NCBI RefSeq assembly: GCF_024380015.1
Contig: NZ_CP101508.1
Span: 2,294,902 to 2,358,901 of the forward strand
Origin: Photobacterium atrarenae
GTDB taxonomy: Bacteria > Pseudomonadota > Gammaproteobacteria > Enterobacterales > Vibrionaceae
DNA length: 64,000 bases
Direction of reading: 5' to 3'
In this document: in pieces, positions 9,169 through 18,102 of the stretch
Layout of the letters: every line of letters begins with the position of its first letter
Numbering within the stretch: the first letter of the stretch is position 1
The notes under the pieces: model-generated
The model's input: the letters and a program-made list of their open reading frames with translations, nothing else
Told to the model about the DNA's origin: nothing
Database searches by the model: none
Translations under genes and position numbers: made by a program

Positions 9169-10803
9169 TTATTTGTCAGCAATGATGTAAAGGTCTTTAC
9201 TGAAGATGTTATCTTCAGGGTTATTCTCTGGATAGCCACCCAGATTAGGATTCACCAGACGCGCATTCACGTAGTGATAGATTGGCAGGATTGGCATATC
9301 TTTCGCCAACAGTGCTTCCGCTTTCTTATAAGCTTGAGCACGCTCGGCATCAGAGGAAGCCGTCAGCGCTTTATCCAACTGGCTGTCATAAGACGCGCTA
9401 GAATAGCGAGGGTAGTTCTGAGAGTGGCCGTCACGCATGATCGCCAGGAAGGTTGACGCTTCGTTGTAGTCACCACACCAGCCGGCACGGGATACTTCAA
9501 AGTTACCCTGACGCTTGCTGTCCAGGTAGCTCTTCCACTCCTGATTTTCCAGCACTGCAGTTACTCCTAGCTGTTTTTTCCACATCGAAGCAATGGCAAC
9601 CGCCACTTTCTTGTGGTTTTCACTGGTGTTGTACAGCAGGTCAAATTTCAGTGGGTTGCCCGGACCGTAGCCGGCTTCTTCCAGCAGCGCTTTTGCTTTG
9701 GCAATACGCTCCTTCTGGGTCAGCTTGGAATACTCAGGCATATCCACTTCCAGACCGTTGGTGGCCAGCGGCGTGAAGTTATAAGCCGGGGTTTCCCCTT
9801 TACCCACGATAAACTTGGCAATGACATCCCGATCGATCGCGTAAGACAGCGCTTTACGAACCTTCTCGTTATCAAATGGGGCTTTGGTCGTATTGAACTC
9901 GTAGTAGTAAGAACACAGGTAAGGCGTCACTTTGACGTCTTCCGGATATTCTTTCACCAGACGCTTGAAGTGCTCATTCGGCATTTCATAAGTTACATCG
10001 ACTTCACCAGCCAGGAAGCGGTTCATTTCGGCAACCTGGTTTTCAATCGGCAAGTAAGTGACCTGGTTCAGCACGGTTTTGTCGTTGTCCCAGTACTTAG
10101 TGTTGCGTGTCAGAACGATTCGCTCATTCACCACCCACTTGTCAAGAACATACGCACCGTTACCCACATAGTTTTCCGGGCTGGTCCATTTGTCACCAAA
10201 CTTCTCAACCACTTTCTGGTTCACCGGCTTCATGGAGGTGTGCACGGTCATTGAGGCAAAGTATGGTACCGGTTTCTCCAGGGAAACTTTCAGTGTGTGC
10301 GCATCAACGGCTTCAACACCCAGAGCGTCGGGGCTCTTCTTGCCAGAAATGATGTCCACAGCATTCTTCATGGTGGTCATTTCCAGGTAAGACGCGTAAG
10401 GCGAACCCGTTTTCGGATCAGCCAGACGTTGCCACGCATAAACGAAATCACTGGCAACCACTGGATCACCGTTTGACCAGGTTGCTTCCGGGCGCAGGTG
10501 GAAGATCCAGGTTTTGTTGTCTTTGGTTTCCCAGGATTTAGCCACGCCGCCAACCAGGTTGCCGTGTCCATCTTGGTTCACCAGACCTTCAAGCAGATCA
10601 CGGATCACGTTGGATTCTGGCACACCAGAGACTTTTTGTGGATCAAGAGATTCAACTTCAGTACCGTTCCCGCGAACCATTTCCTGTTTTGCGGCTAGCT
10701 TGACGCCAGCTGGTACTTCAGCTGCCAGAGTGGAAAAAGAGGTGGCAGCGACAGCCATACCCGCGCTTAGCATAAGCGCCTGAGTAATCTTGTTCTTATA
10801 CAT
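9169..10803 (-). CDS. oppA: Periplasmic oligopeptide-binding protein OppA
   Basis: A 544-residue solute-binding protein of the SBP_bac_5 family. The signal peptide (MYKNKITQALMLSAGMAVAA...TLAA) is followed by the family opening EVESLDPQKVSGVPES and blocks such as KSWETKDNKTWIFHLRPEA and NGAYVLDKW. It binds peptides in the periplasm and delivers them to OppBC. AGCTAATGCATG with GGAG upstream sets the start. First gene of the operon; its promoter must lie in 10804-11208. In enterobacteria oppA mRNA is repressed by the GcvB sRNA; I see no direct sign of that here. Confidence 0.93.
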   Translation of the reverse strand: MYKNKITQALMLSAGMAVAATSFSTLAAEVPAGVKLAAKQEMVRGNGTEVESLDPQKVSGVPESNVIRDLLEGLVNQDGHGNLVGGVAKSWETKDNKTWIFHLRPEATWSNGDPVVASDFVYAWQRLADPKTGSPYASYLEMTTMKNAVDIISGKKSPDALGVEAVDAHTLKVSLEKPVPYFASMTVHTSMKPVNQKVVEKFGDKWTSPENYVGNGAYVLDKWVVNERIVLTRNTKYWDNDKTVLNQVTYLPIENQVAEMNRFLAGEVDVTYEMPNEHFKRLVKEYPEDVKVTPYLCSYYYEFNTTKAPFDNEKVRKALSYAIDRDVIAKFIVGKGETPAYNFTPLATNGLEVDMPEYSKLTQKERIAKAKALLEEAGYGPGNPLKFDLLYNTSENHKKVAVAIASMWKKQLGVTAVLENQEWKSYLDSKRQGNFEVSRAGWCGDYNEASTFLAIMRDGHSQNYPRYSSASYDSQLDKALTASSDAERAQAYKKAEALLAKDMPILPIYHYVNARLVNPNLGGYPENNPEDNIFSKDLYIIADK

Positions 10804-11208
10804 GCATTAGCTCCAATACATTAATCAATACGTCCTTGACGTTCTTCGGTTGGCTGAACGCTCAGCAGTGTCTGCGCCGTTAGTCCTCAACAACACAGAG
10901 CGAACCGAAGAATTGGTCAAAACTTTATCAGGCATTGAAGCAATTTGCCACAAATTGATAACAAAAAGCGATATTAAACCAAACAGCAAACCATTACATA
11001 GATTTAATCACCACCCTAAAAGTGCATGCTAGCGCTTTCTGTCATGAAACTGTCTCGATAGAGGGAAATCCGCCAAATTAGCCAAAAAAACGAAAAATAC
11101 GAATAAATAACCACAAGTTTGCATAAATAATCAGCATAAAACACCTGTAAATGTAACATTTTTCAGCACAGTCAATAACACAGTTGTAAAAACATGACAT
11201 CAGGGCAT
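10804..11208. other. Intergenic region upstream of oppA
   Basis: About 400 bases, rich in A+T, with stops in all frames. It must hold the oppA promoter on the minus strand, but I could not pick a single convincing -35/-10 pair. No repeats or RNA genes were recognised. Confidence 0.5.
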
Positions 11209-11234
11209 AAAAAAGCGCCTTTTCTCAGGCGCTT
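11209..11234 (-). terminator. Terminator of the 58-residue ORF
   Basis: The stem AAGCGCCT/AGGCGCTT (11213-11220 and 11227-11234) is followed on the minus strand by TTTTTTATG. It lies 15 bp past the stop of the small gene. Confidence 0.8.
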
Positions 11235-11249
11235 CAGTCAAAAATGGCT

Positions 11250-11426
11250 TCACTTATTATCGCTATCAAGCTGTAAATTCCGCCGCTCATCCGGCCCGGA
11301 TCCGTGCCTAGTATCAAGCTGGTGTTGCTCCCCGTTACTGTCAATTGAGATGATGTGCATCTCATCAGTATGAAGTTCTTCTAACATTTGCTTAACACGC
11401 CGGTTCGATACACGTCTGTGTTTCAT
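11250..11426 (-). CDS. Small hypothetical protein, 58 residues
   Basis: Unrecognised. The product begins MKHRRVSNRRVKQMLEEL, is basic at the N-terminus and rich in Asp, Asn and His at the C-terminus, and has no signal peptide or membrane helix. The evidence that it is real is the strong Shine-Dalgarno GGGGGAGA about 7 nt before ATG 11426 and a good terminator right after the stop. An in-frame start 14 codons upstream (11468) lacks such a site. No function can be assigned. Confidence 0.6.
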   Translation of the reverse strand: MKHRRVSNRRVKQMLEELHTDEMHIISIDSNGEQHQLDTRHGSGPDERRNLQLDSDNK

Positions 11427-12019
11427 GTTTATCTCCCCCGTCAACAAGTGCTCGCGGGACCCGTTCACTCAGGTGACGAGTCTAAGTCGTCCCAAGCGAT
11501 GCGGCCCGCTTAATCCGCCTGTAAAGTTCAGTCCACACAATTTACAGGATGAACCATAACTATGGCACAGATGCTCAAGCCTTGCCTGAAGCGCAAATTT
11601 AATAACGAAAGCGAATAAAAAGCGACCTGATAGACAAACTTTTCACAACGCGATTGAATCTCGATTTTCAAGTACCTATCGCTACGCAATAGCGCTAGTA
11701 TGAATATTGTTGGGTGATGAATTCAGTAGGCAGTGATTCAGAAGACAAAACTCAGCATTCCGATACCGTTCCGTTCTAACTTGAAATATAAAGAGTACAA
11801 ACTATATGAGACCCAGTGGTTGTAAATCACGCCCCAGTCCTTCCCGTGTTCGCCATGGCTATGTTCCACCAGCGCATAAAGCCAAATAGTGAACCAAACG
11901 GTGCTTGAATAGGCCATCACAGCTTTGATATCACCAGCCTAGCCCCTTGCCAAGGGGCTATTTTATTACCAAATCTCCGGCACCACCGTTCCCTGCAGCG
12001 TTCGCCGTTCTACGGGCAT
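11427..12019. other. Intergenic region with two hairpins
   Basis: About 590 bases with no confident gene. CCTGTAAA/TTTACAGG (11518-11525 and 11541-11548) is an 8-bp inverted repeat upstream of the small gene. AGCCCCTTG/CAAGGGGCT (11941-11949 and 11951-11959) followed by ATTTTATT looks like a plus-strand terminator with no plus-strand gene before it. A 60-codon minus-strand frame (11738-11920; aromatic-rich, GTG start) has no ribosome-binding site and is not called. Confidence 0.4.
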
Positions 12020-12045
12020 AAAAAAGCCCGGCGGGTCAGCCGGGC
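12020..12045 (-). terminator. Terminator of the porin gene
   Basis: The stem GCCCGG/CCGGGC (12026-12031 and 12040-12045) is followed on the minus strand by a run of six T. It lies 34 bp past the porin stop. Confidence 0.85.
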
Positions 12046-12078
12046 AAAAATAAATAAGACAATGAATGTTGAGTGGGA

Positions 12079-13137
12079 TTACCAGTAAACGCGGGCACCC
12101 AGCGCATATTGGCTTTCACCGTCAGAAACTGATGGTGAAATTGTGCTGTCGCTCCCTTTGTTAGAGAAGCCCAGCGTTGTGCCGTCTTTATAACCGTACT
12201 CAACATAGATGCGAGACCACTTGTTGAAGTGGTAGTCGGTACCGATGTAGAAGTTCTGACCGTCATCGCTCAGCCCGCCACCGGTTTGCTCGATAAACTC
12301 AAAGCCAGTGTATGCGGTTGCATTGTCTGCCCAGCTATAGGTGGCGCCCAGGCTGTAGCCGTCTTCTTCAATAGATAAAGAGCCGCCCTTTGCTTCCAGC
12401 TCAGCATTGTAGTAAGTGAAACCGATCAGCGCCGGACCAACCGTGTACTCAACCGTACCCTCGTAGTAGGTGTTTTCCAGGTCTGCAGTTACGTCAGTCT
12501 CTTTCGCTGGATCAGTTACCTTATCTGTACCGACTTTATAAGACTTGTCACGGTTCACACCACCACCAACGTGGAAGTTAAAACCGCCAACACTGGTCGA
12601 CAGGTACAGCTCAGACAGTTCCTGGTTGGTGTCATCTTCAGCCAGGCCGTAGTTCGCGGCCAGCAGGAAGTTTTCACCTTCGAAGTTATATTTGATCAGT
12701 GAGTCATGACGCGCACCGGAAAGCGTCGCGTGGCGGATTGCTGAACCACCGAAGAAGTAAGAATAGTCGGCACCATAGATGTCATCCGAGACAACCCACT
12801 GGCGACCAAAGGTGAATTTACCGAAATCTGTATCTACACCGGCAAAGTGCAGACGGTTTTTCATGTTGTACTCGTCCTTCGATTCCTTGAAGGCGATGCC
12901 AAACTCAACCTTACCAAATACGTCCACTGTATCTGAAAGCGCATATTCAGCTTGAACACCAGCACGAGAGGAGCCAGCGTTTAAAGTCACGTCTTTATCT
13001 TCATACTTTTCGACTTGAGTGCGTAGCTGACCATAAAAGTCAACCATCGCACCTTCATCTTTCAGAAGTTCAACGGCGCTGGCGGCATTGCTGAAAATAA
13101 CGGCGGGAATTGCTACTGCTAATAGTGTTTTTTTCAT
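12079..13137 (-). CDS. Gram-negative outer-membrane porin (OmpU/OmpL/OmpH-like)
   Basis: A 352-residue trimeric-porin-type beta-barrel. The signal peptide MKKTLLAVAIPAVIFSNAASA is cleaved before VELLKDEGA. The next residues are typical: VDFYGQLRTQVEKY, then NRLHFAGVDTDFGKFTFGRQW with the usual FGR motif. The chain ends YALGARVYW, with the terminal aromatic residue recognised by the Bam complex. It would let small hydrophilic solutes across the outer membrane. Vibrionaceae porins of this type (OmpU, OmpL, OmpH) are controlled by ToxRS, osmolarity and sRNAs; which one this is cannot be decided. It stands alone with its own terminator and a long AT-rich upstream region. Confidence 0.88.
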   Translation of the reverse strand: MKKTLLAVAIPAVIFSNAASAVELLKDEGAMVDFYGQLRTQVEKYEDKDVTLNAGSSRAGVQAEYALSDTVDVFGKVEFGIAFKESKDEYNMKNRLHFAGVDTDFGKFTFGRQWVVSDDIYGADYSYFFGGSAIRHATLSGARHDSLIKYNFEGENFLLAANYGLAEDDTNQELSELYLSTSVGGFNFHVGGGVNRDKSYKVGTDKVTDPAKETDVTADLENTYYEGTVEYTVGPALIGFTYYNAELEAKGGSLSIEEDGYSLGATYSWADNATAYTGFEFIEQTGGGLSDDGQNFYIGTDYHFNKWSRIYVEYGYKDGTTLGFSNKGSDSTISPSVSDGESQYALGARVYW

Positions 13138-13643
13138 TTTACTTACCTGTAAATTTCTATAATTTTCGACTCATCCCAAGTCGAGTTGAAACATATCAGC
13201 AACATAAATCCGTCGCAATACGACAAAAAACCACATAATCAGGGTTCAACAGAATCATGAACCACGGAACAACCCACAACCCGCGCATAAAATATCACTG
13301 ATTTTATAAATTACACTGAGTTAGTGATATTTTATTCAGATTTGTTGCATCAAAGCCCCACCCGCACTCATAACCAAATAGAATACGAAATAACTAAAAA
13401 GAACAAAAAAATATAAAAAAGACAAAAAAATACCACTGGAAAGGAATCTAAATAACTAAAAAACCGGTCAGCCATGAAACGAAGTAAATACATTCACCTA
13501 ATATTGACACTCTAACAATTGCCGCCATGAAAGGAATAATCATTCAGTGATAAATTCGAATTAATATTAGACATGCAAAATAAAAAAGTGGATCCTTCGA
13601 CCCACCTTATAATTAACAACCAAAAAATGACCCATCAGAAAGA
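13138..13643. promoter_or_regulatory. AT-rich upstream region of the porin, with a 13-bp perfect inverted repeat
   Basis: About 500 bases without a gene. ATAAAATATCACT (13287-13299) is repeated inverted at 13323-13335, with a 23-nt AT-rich spacer, about 150 bp before the porin start. It could be a regulator site or a structure in a long mRNA leader. The distal part (13370-13640) is strongly A-rich; nothing else was recognised. Confidence 0.5.
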
Positions 13644-14180
13644 TTAATGCACAGAAATCTTCACAACCCACAACGCGTGCTCACGCAACACGTTAATCTC
13701 TTGTGCCGCCATCGCAGTTAAGTATCCCAATCGGTGGTGTCCCTCCAATAAATGATAGGGTGCATTCAACTCTCTGCCTTCCGCAGTCATAAAGCGGCCA
13801 TCGCAGTGAAGGATAATTGGCGCAACAGGCCAGGTCCCATCGCTTTGCATCCGCTGGACTAACCAACTTTGCTGAAAAAGCGGATTACTCATTCGGCGAG
13901 CCAGTTTCTCAACTACATCCTGGTACGGGCTGCTCACCTGGGACAAAATCCTCTCGGTAGACCAATACTGTTTAGAAAAACTCATCGCCCTGAAATCCAA
14001 CCAGCCCCAATGACAGAGCACCCCTTTCCAGTGACGGTAAATCCACTGCTCGAGGACTTCTTCAGGGAAATGAGGTAAGTACGGCTGCGCTCGGGTCAGC
14101 CATTGCTCCACAGGCTCACAATAGCGCTCCCCATAGCCCTCCGGCGCCAATTCGTAGAGTAATCGATCGCTCCTGATCAT
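13644..14180 (-). CDS. Uncharacterised protein, 178 residues, ParB-like motif
   Basis: No family recognised with confidence. The protein is rich in Trp and Tyr, has no signal peptide, and contains near its C-terminus PYHLLEGHHRLGYL, which resembles the GHHR/GERR nucleotide-site motif of the ParB/sulfiredoxin fold, preceded by PIILHCDGRF. That resemblance is suggestive only. The start is set by the perfect AGGAGG 7 nt before ATG 14180; the frame could extend 18 codons further to a GTG, which has no site. It is a single gene between the porin and the moa operon. Confidence 0.65.
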   Translation of the reverse strand: MIRSDRLLYELAPEGYGERYCEPVEQWLTRAQPYLPHFPEEVLEQWIYRHWKGVLCHWGWLDFRAMSFSKQYWSTERILSQVSSPYQDVVEKLARRMSNPLFQQSWLVQRMQSDGTWPVAPIILHCDGRFMTAEGRELNAPYHLLEGHHRLGYLTAMAAQEINVLREHALWVVKISVH

Positions 14181-14518
14181 CCTCAGCCTCCTTGCTAATC
14201 CACAACCAAACAACATATCAAAATAGCCATTCACCCATAACAGCTAATCATGCGTTAAATTGACGCTATCACAGACATTCAGGAATGCATACCTGAATAT
14301 TTTTTCAACGAGAGACTTCCATCACCGTGCTGAGAGAGTGCCGGGTGGATCATGAAGGACGGATTTAAAGTGCAGCCGTGCCAGAACAATGCGATACCTG
14401 AGTTCTAGCATCATTTGCAATGAGTCATGCTGGTGAGGTATTAGGCCGGCTTTTATTGCCCTAGCTTGGCAGAGCCGGCCTGCTCATCTGTTGTTGATGA
14501 AGACTGACGGAGTTACGC
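14181..14518. other. Intergenic region with several hairpins, function unknown
   Basis: About 340 bases without a gene, between moaE and the upstream start of the minus-strand ParB-like gene. ATTCAGG/CCTGAAT (14277-14283 and 14292-14298) is followed on the plus strand by ATTTTTTC. AGGCCGGCT/AGCCGGCCT (14443-14451 and 14473-14481) is a perfect 9-bp stem without a T run. The segment between them is more GC-rich than typical spacer DNA. It may be a 3' UTR structure of moaE or a small RNA; no known RNA family was recognised. Confidence 0.4.
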
Positions 14519-14965
14519 TTACGACTTCCATCGCTCAGCGGCAGTTGTATCCGTTTCCCGCGCATCAACCCAACGAGACACCGTCGGTGTCCGCTCTTTC
14601 TTCCAGAACGGCGCCCGGGTTTTCAGATAATCCATGATAAATTCACAGGCCTGAAATGCAGCGCCACGGTGGGCACTGGTCACACCGACGAATACGATTT
14701 GATCGCCAAGTGCCAAGTCCCCAACCCGGTGGATCACCCGGGTTTGCAGCAGCGGCCAGCGCTCATGCGCCTGAGCAACAATGTCATTCAGCGCCTTTTC
14801 GGTCATCCCGGGATAATGCTCCAGGGACAATCCGGTCACCGTATCCCCCTGATTGAAATCACGCACTTTCCCGACAAAGGTCACGACCGCACCCGCGTCG
14901 TTTCCCTCCGCCAAGCTGGCATATTCTTCTGCAACGGAGAAATCTTCAACCTGTACGGAAATCAT
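14519..14965 (-). CDS. moaE: Molybdopterin synthase catalytic subunit MoaE
   Basis: A 148-residue protein that begins MISVQVEDFSVAEEY. Key blocks are GAVVTFVGKVRD, LEHYPGM, RVIHRVGDLALGD, and the C-terminal PFWKKE with the catalytic lysine region. With thiocarboxylated MoaD it inserts two sulfurs into cyclic pyranopterin monophosphate to make molybdopterin. It starts 2 bp after the moaD stop and is the last gene of the operon; length matches E. coli MoaE (150). Confidence 0.95.
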   Translation of the reverse strand: MISVQVEDFSVAEEYASLAEGNDAGAVVTFVGKVRDFNQGDTVTGLSLEHYPGMTEKALNDIVAQAHERWPLLQTRVIHRVGDLALGDQIVFVGVTSAHRGAAFQACEFIMDYLKTRAPFWKKERTPTVSRWVDARETDTTAAERWKS

Positions 14966-14967
14966 GC

Positions 14968-15213
14968 TTAGCCTCCGGTTACCGGCGGGAAAAAAGCGAC
15001 TTCATCGCCGTCGTTCAATCCGCTGTCAAGGGAACAAATCGTCTGGTTCACCGCAACCAGTAACTTCCCCGGCTCCAGCGCTAACTGCCATTTATCGCCG
15101 CGCGAAGCCAGGTGCGCCCGCAGCGCTTCGGCTGTGGAAAATTCAGCGCCAACTTCCAGCTGTTCAACCCCGACCAGCTCTTTCACCTGGGCAAAGAAAA
15201 GTACTTTAATCAT
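14968..15213 (-). CDS. moaD: Molybdopterin synthase sulfur carrier subunit MoaD
   Basis: An 81-residue ubiquitin-fold protein that ends in the required di-glycine (PVTGG), whose C-terminus is activated as a thiocarboxylate by MoeB and donates sulfur in the MoaE active site. The ATG overlaps the moaC stop by four bases (ATGA), which implies translational coupling. Confidence 0.95.
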   Translation of the reverse strand: MIKVLFFAQVKELVGVEQLEVGAEFSTAEALRAHLASRGDKWQLALEPGKLLVAVNQTICSLDSGLNDGDEVAFFPPVTGG

Positions 15214-15689
15214 GCTTCCACCTTAAAATGTCCGGACTTGCCACCTGTTTTCTCAAGCAGGCGCACCTGGCCAATCACCATGTCTTTCTGGACTGCTTTG
15301 CACATGTCATAAATCGTCAATGCGGCCACGGAAGCCGCAGTCAGCGCTTCCATTTCAACCCCGGTCTTCCCGGCTAGCCTACAGCACGACTCGATCCGCA
15401 CTTTATTCTCGGCCGGGAGCGCTTCCAACTGGACTTCGACTTTCGAGAGCAGCAGCGGATGGCACAGTGGGATCAGATCCCAGGTTTTCTTCGCCGCCTG
15501 AATCCCGGCAATCCGCGCCGTCGCGAACACGTCCCCTTTATGATGCTGGCCGGAAACAATCAGTTCCAGGGTTTCAGCAGCCATATGGACAAAAGCTTCA
15601 GCCCGGGCCTCACGGACCGTGTCTGTTTTGGCAGAAACATCTACCATGTTGGCTTCACCGGAAGCATTGATATGTGTAAATTGTGTCAT
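15210..15689 (-). CDS. moaC: Cyclic pyranopterin monophosphate synthase MoaC
   Basis: A 159-residue protein that opens [19 protein letters not shown] as in E. coli MoaC (161 residues). The conserved blocks LIPLCHPL and [11 protein letters not shown] line the active site, where 3',8-cyclo-7,8-dihydro-GTP from MoaA is turned into cyclic pyranopterin monophosphate. AAGGGAA lies before the ATG. It follows moaA by 89 bp; there is no moaB between them. Confidence 0.95.
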   Translation of the reverse strand: MTQFTHINASGEANMVDVSAKTDTVREARAEAFVHMAAETLELIVSGQHHKGDVFATARIAGIQAAKKTWDLIPLCHPLLLSKVEVQLEALPAENKVRIESCCRLAGKTGVEMEALTAASVAALTIYDMCKAVQKDMVIGQVRLLEKTGGKSGHFKVEA

Positions 15690-15778
15690 TCTTTTCCCTT
15701 CGGGTGTTCTTGCTGCTGGCGTTGGTTGCTCACTGTCGAGCCGGCCGATCCTCTCAGCCGCCCCCTCACCAGTATCAG

Positions 15779-16768
15779 TTAACCGCCAATAGATGCGAGG
15801 TGGGGTGTCATGCCGGTATTGCCATCATCAAGAAAATGACTGACGGCTTTTTCCTGCAAGCCACTTTGAATACGGTCGATTAGTGCCGCCTGTTGGCTAT
15901 CCTGAGTAAGCAGATCCCGCAGCTCGACCCCATGATCGCCAAACAGACAGAGGTGCAGCTTACCCAGCGAAGACACCCGCAGTCGGTTACAGCTCTGACA
16001 AAAATCTTTTTCGTAGGGCATGATCAGGCCGATCTCCCCCCGGTAATCCGGATGGCAGAACACCTGAGCCGGACCATCATTATTCGCCCGTGCTTTGAGC
16101 AACCAGCCGTTGGCGATCAAATGGTTACGGATACTCACACCGGAGACATGATGGCGTTGAAACAGACTGTCCATTTCGCCGGTTTGCATCAGTTCAATAA
16201 ACCGAAGCTGGATCGGACGATCTTTAATCCAGGCAAGAAACTGCGGTAACTGCTGTGAGTTCAGATCTTTCAACAGGACGGTATTGATTTTGACCTGCTC
16301 AAAGCCGGCATCAAACGCCGCATCAATGCCATCCATGACCTGGTGAAACAAGTTCTCACCGGTGATCTGATAAAACATCTTCGGATCCAGGCTGTCGACA
16401 CTCACATTTAGATGTGTCAGCCCCGCATCACGCCAGTCCTTAACCTGTTTGGCCATCCGATAGCCGTTGGTCGTCGTTGCCACCTTCCGGATCCCCGGTT
16501 GCTCGGCAACCGTCCGGATAATGTCCGTAAAGTCCCGACGCAGTGACGGCTCACCGCCGGTGATCCGCACCTTGGTCGTCCCGCACGCCGCAAACGCGCT
16601 GGTGACCCGGCGGATTTCGTCCAAGGTCAGAAAAGAAGGTTTTTTACGCTCCGCCGGCTGATAGCCGTCCGGGAGACAGTAGGTACATTTGAAATTACAA
16701 ACGTCAGTAATCGAGAGTCGCAGGTAATAAAACTTGCGATGATATTGGTCTTCAAATTGATTTGCCAC
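15779..16768 (-). CDS. moaA: GTP 3',8-cyclase MoaA (radical SAM)
   Basis: A 329-residue radical-SAM enzyme, the same length as E. coli MoaA. The N-terminal cluster motif is CNFKCTYC, followed by the SAM-binding GGEPSLR. The C-terminal second [4Fe-4S] site has [21 protein letters not shown]. It ends in GG, as MoaA must for activity. It converts GTP to the cyclo-dihydro-GTP intermediate of molybdenum cofactor synthesis. I chose a GTG start at 16768: the protein then reads [19 protein letters not shown], in register with E. coli, and GGAAAGG precedes it. The open frame continues upstream through the riboswitch, which is not coding. Confidence 0.95.
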   Translation of the reverse strand: MANQFEDQYHRKFYYLRLSITDVCNFKCTYCLPDGYQPAERKKPSFLTLDEIRRVTSAFAACGTTKVRITGGEPSLRRDFTDIIRTVAEQPGIRKVATTTNGYRMAKQVKDWRDAGLTHLNVSVDSLDPKMFYQITGENLFHQVMDGIDAAFDAGFEQVKINTVLLKDLNSQQLPQFLAWIKDRPIQLRFIELMQTGEMDSLFQRHHVSGVSIRNHLIANGWLLKARANNDGPAQVFCHPDYRGEIGLIMPYEKDFCQSCNRLRVSSLGKLHLCLFGDHGVELRDLLTQDSQQAALIDRIQSGLQEKAVSHFLDDGNTGMTPHLASIGG

Positions 16769-16773
16769 GAAAC

Positions 16774-16900
16774 ACCTTTCCAAATACGGGAGGCCGATGC
16801 ATTTCTTTATCGACCCTGGTGACATAATGTCACGGCTCACGTCACCTATTGCGTCGTTCCCGAAACAACTTAGCGAATTGAGCTCGGAGTTATGGCTGCT
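16774..16900 (-). promoter_or_regulatory. Moco (molybdenum cofactor) riboswitch upstream of moaA
   Basis: On the minus strand, ACTCCGAGC (about 16892-16884) and then GCCTCCCGTATTTGGAAAGG (16795-16776), with the ribosome-binding site inside the last block, match the ends of the Moco RNA motif known from enterobacterial moaA leaders. In E. coli this RNA represses moaA translation when cofactor or a related compound is bound. The outer borders are approximate. Confidence 0.85.
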
Positions 16901-17089
16901 TCGTCGATGGCACGATTGTTCATCAGCCCACCCGTGACAAAGCGGCATAGTCTTTATAACTTATCAGAGAGTTTGACCTAATGACAATTCTCTAAAAAAA
17001 GATGTCAAGCATTCTACCGATCACCTGAAATCGCGACAATACTACTAAAGAGAAGTTATGCCAATTTTCTTACAAATTGTGGGGGAATT

Positions 17090-17317
17090 ATGTCCAACAT
17101 TATCGAATCAGCCACAGTTGATGATATTGCGCTCTATTTACAGCGCGAAGAAGGGCTCGATGCCCGACATGCCCATGAAGCTGCCGAGCAAGTGGTCGCC
17201 GGTTTTCATGACATGATGGCCAAAGGGATCATCAAGGGCTGGTACTTCAATGAGCAAAGTCACCTGGAGTTACTCCCCAGTGATAACGCGCTCAAAATCA
17301 TTGCGAATCAAAAATGA
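17090..17317 (+). CDS. Small hypothetical protein, 75 residues
   Basis: Unrecognised. An acidic, mostly helical product that opens MSNIIESATVDDIALYLQRE, without a signal peptide or membrane helix. GGGGGAA about 3-8 nt before ATG 17090 is a good ribosome-binding site. It is divergent from moaA, with which it shares a ~190-bp upstream region past the riboswitch. A hairpin overlaps its stop codon. Confidence 0.65.
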   Translation: MSNIIESATVDDIALYLQREEGLDARHAHEAAEQVVAGFHDMMAKGIIKGWYFNEQSHLELLPSDNALKIIANQK

Positions 17318-17325
17318 TTCGCAAT
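17300..17325 (+). terminator. Hairpin overlapping the stop of the 75-residue gene
   Basis: A perfect 10-bp stem ATTGCGAATC/GATTCGCAAT (17300-17309 and 17316-17325) with a 6-nt loop spans the last codons and the stop. Only a short T run (TT) follows, so termination is possible but not certain. Confidence 0.5.
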
Positions 17326-17487
17326 TTGCAAAGAAGTAAACCCTTTGCATTGCAATATGAAAACGAATGCAAGTCAAAAGTAAGGGAAGCGGCTGAATTC
17401 AGGCAACCTGGCTCTGATGTGAAATTCCGGCATCACTATTGCAACGTCTAGCATACCAGACATCAATAACGACAGCCGGAGCCGATT

Positions 17488-18063
17488 ATGAAACAGTCAC
17501 TCCCATTACTTTTTCAAAAACGCCATGTCCTGCCCGGTGGTAGAATGCCAATCCGCATTGCGCCGGGTCCGCAAATGGAAGCTTTTAAAGCCGCGCTATC
17601 GTCTCCCGAAGGATTTGGCATCTGCATGTTTGACGAAAACGAGCATGGCCATGAGTTTTTCCATATCGGTACCCGCGTGACCGTCGAAGATTTTGATACC
17701 TCGGCGCTCGACGGCTCATTGATTGTGACCGTCTATGGCCATGAAAACTTCCGTATTCACGCGCTCGAGCAAAGCGAGTCCGGAGCTATCAGCGGTGAGT
17801 GCGAATTTATCCCGAAATGGCCGGAAGTAAAAATCCGTAACGAACAGCAAGTTCTGGCTGACAAGCTCAAGCAAATGTTCAAAAAACACCCGGAGCTCAA
17901 CCAGTTAAATCAGAAGAAGCAATTTAATAATTTAAGCTGGCTCTGTCAGCGCTGGTTGGAGATTCTGCCGGTCCCTGCCAGCGAAAAGCAGATGCTGCTG
18001 AACACGCCAAGCTGCATGGATACCTACGATTACCTGATGAGTATCATGCACAAGCCTCACTAA
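17488..18063 (+). CDS. Lon N-terminal substrate-binding domain protein
   Basis: A 191-residue protein whose first half (LPLLFQKRHVLPGGRMPIRI ... GFGICMFDE ... IGTRVTVEDFD ... GHENFRIHAL) follows the LON substrate-binding (PUA-like) fold. It lacks the AAA+ and Ser-Lys protease parts of Lon, as in the stand-alone family found in many proteobacteria. The second half is helical. The role is unknown; protein or peptide binding is a guess from the fold. A hairpin with six T ends it. Confidence 0.75.
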   Translation: MKQSLPLLFQKRHVLPGGRMPIRIAPGPQMEAFKAALSSPEGFGICMFDENEHGHEFFHIGTRVTVEDFDTSALDGSLIVTVYGHENFRIHALEQSESGAISGECEFIPKWPEVKIRNEQQVLADKLKQMFKKHPELNQLNQKKQFNNLSWLCQRWLEILPVPASEKQMLLNTPSCMDTYDYLMSIMHKPH

Positions 18064-18102
18064 CCCGGGCCTGAACCAAACACTGTCGTTGTCATAGCCT
18101 TT

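Noticed and set aside
11738..11920. 60-codon minus-strand frame rich in aromatic residues
   Set aside because: GTG start without a ribosome-binding site, a terminator-like hairpin directly upstream, and no recognised family.
14310..14440. Possible TPP riboswitch because of CTGAGAG on the plus strand
   Set aside because: The other conserved thi-box parts are missing and no plus-strand gene follows.
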